From Thalassiosira profunda (taxonomy: Eukaryota; Bacillariophyta; Thalassiosirophyceae; Thalassiosirales; Thalassiosiraceae): DNA of 18,077 bases. The DNA is taken from positions 1-18,077 of the forward strand of contig JALLAP010002174.1 in the NCBI GenBank assembly GCA_036939355.1, read 5' to 3'. Each line of letters opens with the position of its first letter. Positions within the stretch are counted from its first letter, which is position 1. The notes under the pieces are model-generated. The model was not told the origin of the DNA, made no database searches, and was given only the letters and a program-made list of their open reading frames with translations. Shown here in pieces: positions 9,501 to 17,948 of this stretch. The translations under genes were made by a program, and so were the position numbers.

Positions 9501-12139
9501 ACCGCCGCGTTTTGGTGGAAGACGCGGTGCTGCTCCAACTTGTCGTGCGGGCCCTTCCGCATGAACACCTTCGTGAGGCCGAGCTGCACGTCCGTCTTTG
9601 GGAAATCCATGGGCTCCGGCTGTCGCTGCGCCTTCCGGATCTTGTTGGCGCGCGACATGCTGCCGTCCGCGTTGGCGTAGTTGATGGGCTTGGCGCCCTC
9701 CTCGAGCACAATGTCCAAGAACTTGATGCAGAGCTTCTGCGCATCCTCGTCCTCCATGCTCCAGGGCAAGGTCTCCTCCGACACCGATGGCAGGAGCATA
9801 CGGTAGCGCTTGAAGAAGCCCGAGTGGTCCAAGCGCACCGGGTATCCCATACGAGCCACGCGGACAGCCTCCAGCACACCTCCGTACCGGAGCTGCTCCG
9901 TGAGACGTTTCCGGGTCATCAGCTTGGGCTTGGCCGCATCGTTCGGCTTCAAACAGCGAATGTAGTGGGGGTCCGTCGCCTCGACCATCTCAATGAGGCT
10001 GTTCAGCTGTGCCTTGAACTGCTGGCTGACCGTCTTCTGCTTGGCCGGGCCCCCCTTCGACGAATCCTTGTCCTCCGACTGGTCCTTCTGGACGTCGTAA
10101 ATCTCCTTCATCAAGTCGGACGAGTCCTCCTCGAACAGCGATTTGGCCGTGAGGGGGATTTCGTCGCGGTTCTTCTCGAGGAAGTTGGTCTCCGCCGTGT
10201 ACTGCACATTCCCGGCAAAGTGGCGAATGCAGAAGACTTTCTTCGCCTGCTGCATCTGGGTGGCGCTGTACCGCGTGTTGTCCGACACCTCCTGGTTCTT
10301 ATTGGGGAGATACGTCTCGTTCAAGCGCTTCGCCCAGTTCTCGTCGCTGCCGCGCTGTCCCAGCTTGCACTCGTCGTCCAACATGGCGAGCACGCCCTTC
10401 GGCCGCGCCTGGATCGTGTCCAGACAATCCTGGTTGTCCGGGAACTCGATGAACGCCCATGTGATCTTCTCCCGCTCGTACTCCTCCTGCTCCAGCTTGA
10501 AGATGAATTTGTTGAACTGCTGCTGCAGCGCCTCGTTGGTGAAGTTGATGCAGAGCTGCTCAAAGGAGTTGACCGCGAAACTCTCGAAACCGAAGATGTC
10601 CAGGACGCCGGTGGAGGAGCGAATGTCCTCGTCGTTCTCCCACATGATGCAAGTGTTGACCTCCTTCACCACCCAGAGGAACATGGCGCCGTAGATCGTC
10701 TTCGCCAGGGCGTCCCTCGCGTCGGCGGCCTTGTCCGGGGACAAGTCGATGCGGATCTCCTCTCCCCGGGTCACCATGATGCGAACAGTCAGGGCGGTGG
10801 TCAGCTTCTCCCGGTCCACCCCCAACAGCGCCGCGGCGTCCGTCACCGTCTTCTCGTCGGCAATCTGCGCGACCTCCTGCCCGCCCACGTCCTTGGAGTC
10901 GAACTTCACCTGGCCCAAGTGGAGGATGCCCGCAATGACGCCGAGGACGCGGTCGATCCGCTCCTCCCCCCACCCCATGCTCCGCATCGACTTGAGCGTG
11001 TACTTCAATCCCTCCTCGTCCGTGAACTCCCGCAGCTGGGGCGCCCCGCCCTGCCCCGTGAGGTGGAAGTAGTTGGCCAGCTCGAGCCCCCCCGTCAGCC
11101 CGTCGTGGAAGCAGTATTTGTGGTGCTGGTCCTCCGTCGCCCCGCGCAGCAGCTGGTAGAAGATGTGGTAGTTGCGCTCCCCCGACGCGTGGTACCCGAT
11201 GCGGACCTTCTCCAGGAGGTACGTCTGGACCTTGGCGCCCTGCAGGATCCCGGCGCGGTTGAACCCCAGCTCGATGAACTTTCCGAAGCGGGACGAGTTG
11301 TCGTTGCGCAACGTTTTGGCATTCCCGAACGCCTCCAGGATGGGGTTCGACTGCAGCACGCGTTCCATGATGCTCAGCTTCTCGTCGCCCCCCTCCCCGC
11401 TCCCCTCGCTCGGACCGGGCTCCTCCGTGTGCGCGCTCCCCAATGTGGTGAGGTAGAGCATCACGATCTTCGTCGTCTCCGTCTTCCCCGCCCCGGACTC
11501 CCCGCTGATGAGGATGGATTGGGACTTGCGCCCCTCGGACATCATCTGCCGGTAGGACCGATCGGCGATGGAGTAGACGTGCGGCCCCAGGGGTTTGGCG
11601 CTGGAGTCGCCGAGGTTTTGGGAGCGGAAGAGGCCCTCCTGGCGGTAGGCCTCGAGGATTTCCTGTTGGGGGGGACGAAGAATAAGTGAGCCACATTGAC
11701 GCGCTTCGCCCGCCCGGCCACCATATGACACCAATAAATAATAATCACTCACCCTGGTGTACAGCGGCAGCCGCTGGAAGGGATTCACCGCGATCAACAC
11801 CGGCCCAGTCCACGTGTAAATCTCCCCCCGAAAGTACCGCTCGCTCACCGCGTGCAAGATCGCCGGCTCGTGCAGGTGCTGCAGCGCGATCATGTCGCTG
11901 TCGGCCCCCCCGGCCACGTCGGCCGCGCTGAGGGGGGCGTTGGCCAATTCGACCCCGACGTATTTGGCCCCATCCTTGGAGGCGGCGGCGTCGAGGGGGC
12001 GGGTGAATTGCTTGCCGGCGAGGTCGCCGGCGACGTATTTGAGGGTCAGGGCGTCGTCGCCGCGGGCGACCACCTCGGAGAGGATCCAGGGGTCGTCGCC
12101 CGCGTCCTCGTAGGACCAGACTCGGGTGCCGGCTTCCAT
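6534..12139 (-). CDS. Unconventional myosin heavy chain with IQ, coiled-coil and PH-like tail
   Basis: Exons on the minus strand are 12139-11753, 11662-9387, 9303-8356, 7820-7641, 7567-6636 and 6553-6534. Introns are GT-AG (90, 83, 535, 73 and 82 nt), and all junctions keep phase, giving 1580 residues. Motor signatures are complete: P-loop GESGAGKT (about 183-190), switch I NDNSSRFG (249-256), switch II DIFGFE (484-489), the actin-binding region with DPHYIRCLKPN, and GLTKVF at about 824. A short SH3-like N-terminus precedes the motor. About five IQ-like repeats (for example AVKLIQSWIRCLQQERR) span roughly 850-985. A charged coiled coil follows (EIDRLEARIAELEAELEAEK). Exons 4 and 5 give a PH-like fold of about 150 residues, ending in a helix SRSTRNDLLSGLRGILADLQ. 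A second coiled coil and the short end C-E-K-M-N-S follow. This should be an actin-based ATP-driven motor with a membrane or cargo-binding tail. Joining the tail to the motor across the 535-nt intron is the least certain step; the tail exons could be a separate gene. Confidence 0.85.
7959..8145 (-). other. Candidate alternative terminal exon encoding a transmembrane segment
   Basis: Inside the 535-nt myosin intron, an acceptor-like CCCTTTAG ends at 8146. Splicing the donor at 8355 to this site keeps phase and adds R-VVLLLAFAILALFVAIAVV-L-R-W followed by about 39 polar residues, stopping at TAG 7961-7959. The hydrophobic run of about 20 residues without a charge looks like a membrane helix. 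It could be a myosin isoform tail, the true end of the motor gene, or part of a small separate membrane protein starting at the ATG at 8195. Without transcript data I cannot choose between these. Confidence 0.35.
11663..11752 (-). other. Stop-free, in-frame 90-nt first intron of the myosin gene
   Basis: On the minus strand GTGAGT begins at 11752, and a pyrimidine-rich CCCCCCAACAG ends at 11663. The intron is 30 codons long and has no stop, so an unspliced translation runs through it. Removing it restores the canonical myosin junction LPLYTR-EILEAYRQ just before the P-loop, which supports its being an intron. Confidence 0.85.
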
Positions 12140-13105
12140 GGCGGCGGCGCGGTGGGGATATTATTACGCGGCGTTTGGATCCGGCGGCGGCGAGAAGTGG
12201 CTCCGCGGCGGCGAGGAGTGGCGCCGACCGTCGCGAGGCAGCTCGGCTGAACCTCTCGCGTTTTCACTCCTGGCTCCGCGGAAAAATGACGGAGTTTTGA
12301 GATAGAGGAGACGAACCCCACGACGAACACAGCTCAGCGGCACGCGGCCAATGCCTTCCGATCAATGCTGGGCGCAGCGGCTCTCCAGCGGCGGCTTCTT
12401 GGTCTGACGCCTTTTGCCTTCACCTCTCGGGGGTAGGCTGGTGAAAAAGTGGGGAGGAAGTTGTCGGCTTCTAGGCTCCCGCGCAAAATTTCAACGGGTC
12501 GGAGGTCGCGGACGTGGCGCAGTAAGCAAATTTTCTACAAAATGGCAGATCGCTAATCATTACAATATTACCCAATAGTTGTAGTTGATACAACCAGCAT
12601 TTGTGTATCCCTAGACAGCTGGCTGGGGTAAAGATCCTTCCATCCTTCCCTAACAGCCCAAAGCACAAAGCGGCCAAGAAGGAGGCCCCAAACCACGAAG
12701 TCCACACAACAGTACGCCGAATAACAGCCACGGAGTCTCCGGGAGATCAGACAAACAGACAATCAAACAAACAAAACACTCTGGACGCTGCTGAAGGTGA
12801 CTCCGACAAGGCAAAAGACTCCGGAAGGAACCCGGAAGGAGCACAAGACCGAGAGAGCGCACTGCGAGATGAGCCACTGCAAACAAACACGCTGTGGTGG
12901 GAAGCCCCCACCAAAAAGAATAAGTAATTAGGCGTCCAGGACGGAGCGGGGACAACAGAGATAGGCGCAGGGCCTACAGGCACCGGCGTTCGTCCGAGTC
13001 TGGCAAGCGTGCCGTAGCGTAGAGAAGGAGCTTCGGGCGTGGGCAAACCCTCGTCGCCTTCTACTACGTCATGCACACGCGTTCCCGTGATAAGAGGGCA
13101 GTGGC

Positions 13106-13250
13106 ACCGCATGTTGCTCGTATGGGCGGCAGGCAGAGGAGGAGCTTCCGGCATTTCGCCGTCGTCGCCTCCCACTGNACCGCATGTTGCTCGTATGGGC
13201 GGCAGGCAGAGGAGGAGCTTCCGGCATTTCGCCATCGTCGCCTCCCGCTG
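13106..13250. repeat. 72-nt direct duplication flanking a single N (13178), likely assembly join
   Basis: Positions 13106-13177 and 13179-13250 match over 72 nt with two differences (G/A and A/G near the right end), separated by one N. An identical layout with the same 72-nt length occurs at 15885-16029. A contig overlap that was scaffolded instead of merged explains both. The two mismatches suggest allelic contigs or diverged repeat copies. Confidence 0.7.
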
Positions 13251-13270
13251 ACCATTCTTGCGCACGCCGC

Positions 13271-13296
13271 AGGCATTGATGCAAGGCATTGATGCA
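13271..13296. repeat. Perfect 13-bp tandem duplication
   Basis: AGGCATTGATGCA occurs twice without spacer at 13271-13283 and 13284-13296. It is a small local slippage-type duplication with no visible function. Confidence 0.8.
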
Positions 13297-13915
13297 TAGG
13301 AGCTCTATTGGGTGGCAGGCAGAGGAGGAGCTTCGGGCAACGCAGTGCCGTCGTCGCCTCCTACTGCCCCTATTTGCACACCATCGGCATCCAAGCTTCG
13401 AGCTGCCGTTTGCCAAAGGACGGATGCCAACATCATCTCGTCCTCCCTCTGCGGGCTGCCATCACTCGTGCCCGCCCCCGTCCGCGCCAACCCCGTCGAT
13501 TCCCACTCCGTTATCGATTGTTAACAGTCGATCCTTTTTATTATGAAGTAACCGGAGACGAAGCCCCGAATCTTAGAAAGGTCTTCGGTTCGTACACCAG
13601 ACGGCGTTCTCGCGCCACGGCTGATAATAGAACGGAAGACTCTTGGTTGGCCCATGGCCACAAAATGTATGAAGTTGGAGAAGAACTGGACGGGTGTTCG
13701 TGGTTGTTGTGTCCTTGGGTGTTCATTCTCCGAGCATGGTCGATGCTGCTCTTGCTCTGGTCCTAATTTTTCTGGTTTTTTCTTTTGATGGTTGGCGGTC
13801 AGATGACCTGATTTCTTTCCCCAACTTGGCATGTGTAATTTCCTTGTTGGCATGGTGGATGTGCCTCGGCCGGTGCTGGTTCTTTTGGTTCCGTAGGTAG
13901 TTCAGGGTGTTTGGT

Positions 13916-13971
13916 GTTTCGAGGGGCGTTCGATGCTCGGTAGATCTGTGGAACATCTGCGCCCCTCGAAC
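13916..13971. repeat. Inverted repeat / hairpin downstream of the RGG protein gene
   Basis: GTTTCGAGGGGCG (13916-13928) and CGCCCCTCGAAC (13960-13971) can pair over 12 bp with one bulged base around a 31-nt loop. It begins only 8 nt beyond the stop codon of the minus-strand gene at 13979, so it would lie in that mRNA's 3' UTR. It could affect 3'-end processing or RNA stability, but this is inferred from position only. It does not match the canonical histone 3' stem-loop. Confidence 0.5.
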
Positions 13972-13978
13972 AACCGAG

Positions 13979-14754
13979 TTAGCGCCTTCCGCGCCCCCGT
14001 CCACCCCCGCGTCCTCCCCCGCGCCCCCCGCGGCCACCGCCGCGCCCCCCGCCCCTCCCGGAATTCTTCGGGGCGGTCTTCTTCGGGGCCGGCTCCCTCT
14101 TGGGCACGAACGAGATCTGCATCTGCATCCCCTTGGGGGGCTTGAAGCCGTGATCCTTCATCGCCCGCGCCGCGGCCCCAATGGCCTGCTGGGTCGGCGC
14201 CCGGACGGACGTGGCCACGCTGCTCCCTCCCTTGGCGCCCTTCTTGGCCGCCGGGCCCCGCACCCCCGCGAGCTTCCGGGCCTTCGCCCGGACGGCCGCC
14301 GCGGAGACGGCCGTGGCCCGCCGCCCGCCGGTCTTGGCGGCCCGCCCGGGCGGGTGGAGGGCGCGGCCGGCGTTCCCCCGCCGCTGGTGCTGGCGGGACA
14401 CCTGCCGCTCCACCTCCATGGCGTGGGGTTTGGACGTGTTGGCGATCCCGCGCCGGGCCGCGGTGGCCGCCGCCCGGCGCGCCTTGTTCTGGCCGGTGGC
14501 GCGGGCGGCGGCGGTGGGACCCTTGCCGGCGGTCTTGCGGGGGGTGCGGCGGGGCTTTTGGTCGGTGCGCCGGGCCTTGATCATGTCATCTGCAATTATT
14601 ATTGAGCACGTGTTAGGAGGGCCGATGCGAATTTGCAAGATTCCGAAGCAGAGGATACCGCGATCAATTGACGCCGCCGCCGCTAATGAAACTTACCGAG
14701 GGCCATGTCCATGGTGGACTCGCCGGCGCCGGAGGAACCGATGTTGAACGACAT
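13979..14754 (-). CDS. RGG-rich protein with UAP56-binding motif, mRNA export adaptor candidate
   Basis: Two exons, 14754-14697 and 14589-13979, are separated by a 107-nt GT-AG intron and give 222 residues. Splicing creates MDMALDDMIKARR at residues about 15-27. This matches the UAP56-binding motif (consensus MDMSLDDIIK) of ALYREF, UIF/FYTTD1 and CHTOP-type export adaptors, which recruit the DEAD-box helicase UAP56/Sub2 within TREX. The middle is strongly basic (RRTPRKTAGK, TGQNKARRAAATAARR), with many A/K/R residues. Near the C-terminus is GFKPPKGMQMQISFVPKREP, then an RGG/GRGGG tail of about 28 residues expected to bind RNA and be arginine-methylated. No RRM domain is visible, so it resembles UIF or CHTOP more than ALYREF. 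An alternative is a histone-like or ribosome-biogenesis protein. The intron splits the motif codon GAT, so an unspliced reading misses the motif. Confidence 0.75.
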
Positions 14755-15189
14755 GGCTTGGATGGGGTTGGTTGGTTGCTACTGCTTGTGGTTGGGTGAA
14801 TGAGTTAGGAGCGCGGGGGTTGAAAATGAGCGGCGCGGGACGCGTTGGATTTCGGCGGATTTGGAGGGACGGGGGAGGGATGGAGAGGACCCATTTTTTG
14901 CAAGCCGCAAAATCTTCCGACCTGCACCCGCGGCCCACCTCCGCGCTCCATACTACTCCCAGCGGCGGCCGAGAACGTGAAGAGGAACGAGGAGAGAGAT
15001 CGGTGAGTTGCGGCGGTCCGCCTCTCGCGTATCCGCGTTGTATTTTTGTATGCATCAGATGTGTGTTGTTCGCCCCTCCCAACCCCACACTCGTGCTCAT
15101 GCACCAATGCTATCGATGTTTCGTATTCCATTGCAATTAACATTTGATACACATCTTTCTGTAACCCAAATATTCCCTGTGCAGTAAAA
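14755..15189. promoter_or_regulatory. Divergent promoter region between RGG and MYND genes
   Basis: The 435 bp separate the ATG of the minus-strand RGG gene from the ATG of the plus-strand MYND gene and must contain both transcription starts. The left half is GC-rich, and the part after about 15035 is AT-richer. I see no canonical TATA box. The right half includes a likely 5' UTR intron. Confidence 0.45.
15003..15184 (+). other. Probable 5' UTR intron of the MYND gene
   Basis: A donor GATCG|GTGAGTTG starts at 15003, and an acceptor with a pyrimidine-rich tract ending CCCTGTGCAG lies at 15184, only 5 nt before the ATG at 15190. The 182-nt length is longer than the coding introns nearby. The prediction rests on splice-site quality alone. 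Confidence 0.45.
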
Positions 15190-16318
15190 ATGGGGCGAGG
15201 GCGCAATGGAAAGGAGCCGGGGATGGAGTTCGTGACGGAGGACCGCAACGGCACTGCGCGCGATCGTCTGGCGAGGAAGCAGAACGCCCCCATGATCAGG
15301 AAGGTGCCCGAGCCAATTGACGGGTTGACTCGCCACGGCCACCTTTATACTAAAGGCGTCGCCGGGCTTCAAACTCCTCGTATCGAGTTTATAAGTCTCA
15401 ACGTTGCCCCCGAGGACATGGCACGTGTCGAAGATATCATGATCCAACTGATCCGACAGATTCGCCAAGGATGTGTGTTCGTCAACGATGACGATACTCA
15501 CGTCACCGTCGACGGCGATGATCATTGGTGGGTCACGCCAAGCAGCTCGAACAAAGACCTGTTGAAATGGTATGCCACTGAGTGTGATAAAGATGTCACA
15601 TTGTTGGTTCTAGCGAGGGAAGGAGATACTATTCTCACAGTCTCGCCGGCTCCACGTGAGGGCCGCAAGAAGCACATCTATACCGAGCATGCCTTGACAG
15701 AGCCCCATGCACGGTACCAAACCGACCACTGTGATGGCTGCGGGGCAAAGAACGAGGATGGCAAAGAGCTCTTGACATGCAGCCGCTGTTATTCGGCCAT
15801 GTTTTGCTGTGCTGAGTGCCAACGGGCAGCGTGGAGCGGCCACAAACGCGCCTGTCTAGCTGCGAGGAAAGATATTATCAAAGAAACGTGGAAAAGAGGT
15901 GGCAGTACGTTTTCTAGCACAGGAGAGCATGTGAAGGTTCCGATTCAGAAGATGGTNAACGTGGAAAAGAGGTGGCAGTACGTTTTCTAGCACAGGAGAG
16001 CATGTGAAGGTTCCGATTCAGAAGATGGTCCATTCGTCATTCAACAAACACCCGTCGGGGCTCCTACCGCAACAGAGGGGATTTTTTATCCGCCATCTCA
16101 ACGGAGACTTTCAGGATAACGCGGCGACGAACCTTGCCGATTGCCACCCCTACGATGCGTTCACGAACCCCGATTGGCAGGTCGATTGGTGGGCGGGCCT
16201 CTCCAAAGACCAACGCTCTTTCGTGAAGAAGAACATGATCGAATTTGCCAGAGCGTACGAGCCTCAGAGGCACGAGCAAATTGTGAGTCACGATGAGGCA
16301 TTTGAGCTGCTGGCGTAG
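15190..16318 (+). CDS. MYND zinc-finger protein with HNH-like C-terminal segment (broken by assembly join)
   Basis: The ATG at 15190 (AAAAATGGGG) opens a frame that is interrupted near 15957 by an N and a 72-nt duplication. The frame continuing at 16030 ends at TAG 16318. Removing one duplicate plus the N (73 nt) makes both parts one 351-residue protein. Residues 181-222 form a MYND finger, C-x2-C-x12-C-x2-C-x5-C-x3-C-x7-H-x3-C, starting CDGCGAKNEDGK. MYND fingers usually mediate protein-protein contacts. The C-terminal part contains FIRHLNGDFQDNAATNL (about 275-291), followed by HPYDAF and NPDWQVDWW. The H-L-N-G-D-x-x-D-N-x-x-x-N-L pattern resembles the metal-binding core of HNH nucleases and occurs in many uncharacterised algal proteins. 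Whether it is catalytic is unknown. The N-terminal 170 residues are unrecognised. Confidence 0.8.
15885..16029. repeat. 72-nt perfect direct duplication flanking a single N (15957), assembly artefact
   Basis: Positions 15885-15956 and 15958-16029 are identical and separated by one N. The duplication introduces a frameshift into the MYND gene, and collapsing it (73 nt removed) restores the reading frame exactly. This strongly indicates an unmerged contig overlap and not a biological duplication. Confidence 0.9.
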
Positions 16319-16509
16319 AAGTGAGGTGCACCAAAGCGATTTTATGTGTTTACTCTGGAGATTGGCGCACCGAACCTCGACCCGGCACGTAGATAAGCTA
16401 GGTAACGCGCTAAACAAATTCCAGTCCACCTCCGCCTATTTACATTAGATGCGATTGGTGCGTCGTCATGCTCTTTCTTTCTTTGCAGGCACCTCTTCAA
16501 CTCCTACTC

Positions 16510-17538
16510 CTACTCCGCCTCCGACGGCGACCGGGCGCTAATCTCCAACGCGTGAATCTTCGGCATGACCTCCCCCAGCAGCATGTAAATCAACTGATGC
16601 CGCTTCACTAAATTCAGCCCCTCGAACGCCTCCGCCACGATTTCCAACGCGAAGTGGCTCTCCCCGCTCTCCTCCCACCCCTTGCTCCCCGCATGTCCGG
16701 CGTGTTGGGCCGAGTTGTCCGTCAGTTGAATGGCCGTCGGTTTGAGCACGGTGATGAGCGTCGACAGGATGGCGTTGTACATTGGCTTGCCCTCGACCTC
16801 GTCGAAAGACGTGACGATGTCGCCCTCCGCTTCTGCTGCAGCAGCATCCCCGTTGACCTCCGTGGTCGCCCGCTCTGCCTCCCCATTGGCACCGGCTCCG
16901 TTCGCCCCCCTCTCCGCCGCCTCGCTGGCCTTCTTCTTCATCACCGCCAGCATGTTCAAAAATCCATTGTTCCGTCCCGGCGTCAGCGTCTGCGAGATCT
17001 TCGCCGCCTGCACGAACTGGGGATCGACCGCGTTGATTTGTTCCGCGGTGCACCCGGACAGCCCCCGCACGAGCAGCGCGAGCAATCCCTTGGTCAACAA
17101 ACCGTCCGAATCCCCGACGTAATTGACGACCAGGTCGTTCCCCTTTTGTTCCGCGGTGCAGTCGACGTGGACGGTGCTCAGGCATCCCGGCACCTTGTTC
17201 TCCGGGACCCGCACCGCGTCGTCTACTTCGGGCAAGCGGGATGCCATGTGGAGCAGCTGCTTGTGCCGCGTCTTCTCGTCCGGGATGGAGGCGAAGGCGT
17301 TCGTCATCATTTCCAATTCGGGGGTGAGGTGCAGGGCATCGATGTCAATGTCGGCCGACGTCGAGGGAAGGGCCGAGGAAGATTGGGCCGAGGCGCGGGA
17401 TTGGTGGCTGTGGCTGCTGGGATGACGCACACGAGATGTGGGCGCGGGCGGAGTCCACGCCGCCGCGCCGCTGCCGCAGTGGCTGGCCAGCGCGAGGCCG
17501 GCGATGGGGACCCCGGCGATGAGGTAGGGCTTCCGCAT
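16510..17538 (-). CDS. SUFE1: Plastid SufE-BolA fusion protein (SUFE1-like)
   Basis: One exon encodes 342 residues. The ATG at 17538 is chosen because it starts a good signal peptide (MRKPYLIAGVPIAGLALASH); the frame is open further upstream to 17814 but looks non-coding. After the hydrophobic core comes GSGAAA-W-TPP, an 'ASAFAP'-like site with W at +1, as expected for plastids surrounded by extra membranes. Residues about 70-200 are a SufE domain with the catalytic persulfide-accepting cysteine in NKVPGCLSTV (C119), followed by LLTKGLLALLVRGLSGCT. A low-complexity alanine/glutamate linker (about 205-245) leads to a C-terminal BolA domain with SHFALEIVAEAFEGLNLVKR and IHALEI. The SufE part activates the cysteine desulfurase NFS/SufS in Fe-S cluster assembly, and BolA partners monothiol glutaredoxins. 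The same fusion is known in plant chloroplast SUFE1. The gene converges on the MYND gene, with about 190 bp between stop codons. Confidence 0.92.
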   Translation of the reverse strand: MRKPYLIAGVPIAGLALASHCGSGAAAWTPPAPTSRVRHPSSHSHQSRASAQSSSALPSTSADIDIDALHLTPELEMMTNAFASIPDEKTRHKQLLHMASRLPEVDDAVRVPENKVPGCLSTVHVDCTAEQKGNDLVVNYVGDSDGLLTKGLLALLVRGLSGCTAEQINAVDPQFVQAAKISQTLTPGRNNGFLNMLAVMKKKASEAAERGANGAGANGEAERATTEVNGDAAAAEAEGDIVTSFDEVEGKPMYNAILSTLITVLKPTAIQLTDNSAQHAGHAGSKGWEESGESHFALEIVAEAFEGLNLVKRHQLIYMLLGEVMPKIHALEISARSPSEAE

Positions 17539-17948
17539 CGTCCAAGGGTTGCAACGGAGAGCAAGGGCGGAGGAGGTACCTAGGTCGGCTTGGTGCGTTG
17601 TTGTTCTTCCTTCGAGGAGAGTTAGAGGGAGGAGGAAAAATCTGAGGTCCGCTGGAATGAAGCGGTACGCGAATGGTGTAGGCAAATTTATCAATACATC
17701 ATCCATTACATAATACATGTTCATGTTTTGTCTTTTGATAAAATTCGATAAATATGATAAATGTAGATTGAAGTACCCCACCTTGACCTCCGTTCCCTTC
17801 ACAGCACGCTCCACAATTGCGGGCGGCCGGGCTGATCAAGCTCTCTGTCGGTGGAGGCGTCGTCGACCTTACGTTCGCTGGCACTCTTGTCGACCCCGGG
17901 CGGATTTGCAAAACGGTTCGAAAATTTGAAATCTATTTGCTGGACAAA
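17539..17948. promoter_or_regulatory. Divergent upstream region of SufE-BolA with three GATAAA sites
   Basis: This 410-bp region lies between the SufE-BolA start and a possible + strand start at 17949. It contains an AT-rich island (about 17690-17770) in which GATAAA occurs three times at 17737, 17747 and 17756, about one helical turn apart. These could be GATA-factor or TATA-like elements; this is unproven. No other gene is evident. Confidence 0.35.

Larger units (their letters stand above)
13024..13366. repeat. Degenerate repeat family, four units of about 45-58 bp
   Basis: The core GGAGGAGCTTC-(C/G)GG followed by a GTCGTCGCCT-C-CTACTG-like end occurs at about 13024-13066 (weak), 13124-13177, 13197-13250 and 13310-13366. 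The second and third copies are nearly identical and belong to the 72-nt duplication around the N at 13178. The first and fourth are diverged and differently spaced, so at least part of the repetition is real and not created by assembly. The spacing and divergence do not fit a CRISPR array. Confidence 0.6.
12140..13978. other. Gene-poor intergenic region with degenerate repeats
   Basis: The first 250 bp are GC-rich and should contain the promoter and 5' leader of the divergently oriented (-) myosin gene. The rest holds short overlapping frames on both strands without domains, repeats at 13024-13366, one single-N join at 13178, an AT-rich segment (13520-13900) and a hairpin near 13916-13971. 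The frame at 12601-12927 (+) is lysine-, asparagine- and glutamate-rich with no recognisable motif, and I do not call it a gene. No tRNA or transposase sequence was found by eye. Confidence 0.5.

Noticed and set aside
9512..11689. Very long + strand open frame (725 codons) opposite the myosin motor
   Set aside because: It is antisense to exon 2 of the myosin gene, where the minus frame has unmistakable motor motifs. The + product is leucine/valine/arginine-rich without domains, as expected from a GC-biased shadow frame.
12601..12927. + strand open frame, 108 codons, lysine/asparagine-rich
   Set aside because: It has no domain, no clear start context and no splice partners. It lies in a repeat-containing gene-poor region.
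13024..13366. Possible CRISPR-like or transposon repeat array
   Set aside because: Units are few, diverged and irregularly spaced, and one copy pair is tied to an assembly join. The genome is eukaryotic, and no transposase or terminal repeat is seen.
13560..13620. tRNA-like GGTTCG stretch
   Set aside because: Only a partial T-loop-like string is present; no acceptor or anticodon stem could be paired.
16538..17185. Alternative-frame minus ORF within SufE-BolA
   Set aside because: It is an arginine/glycine-rich shadow frame of the conserved SufE and BolA domains.
17539..17814. N-terminal extension of SufE-BolA from an upstream in-frame ATG
   Set aside because: The extra residues look non-coding and would bury the signal peptide and plastid motif. 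The start at 17538 gives a proper targeting sequence.
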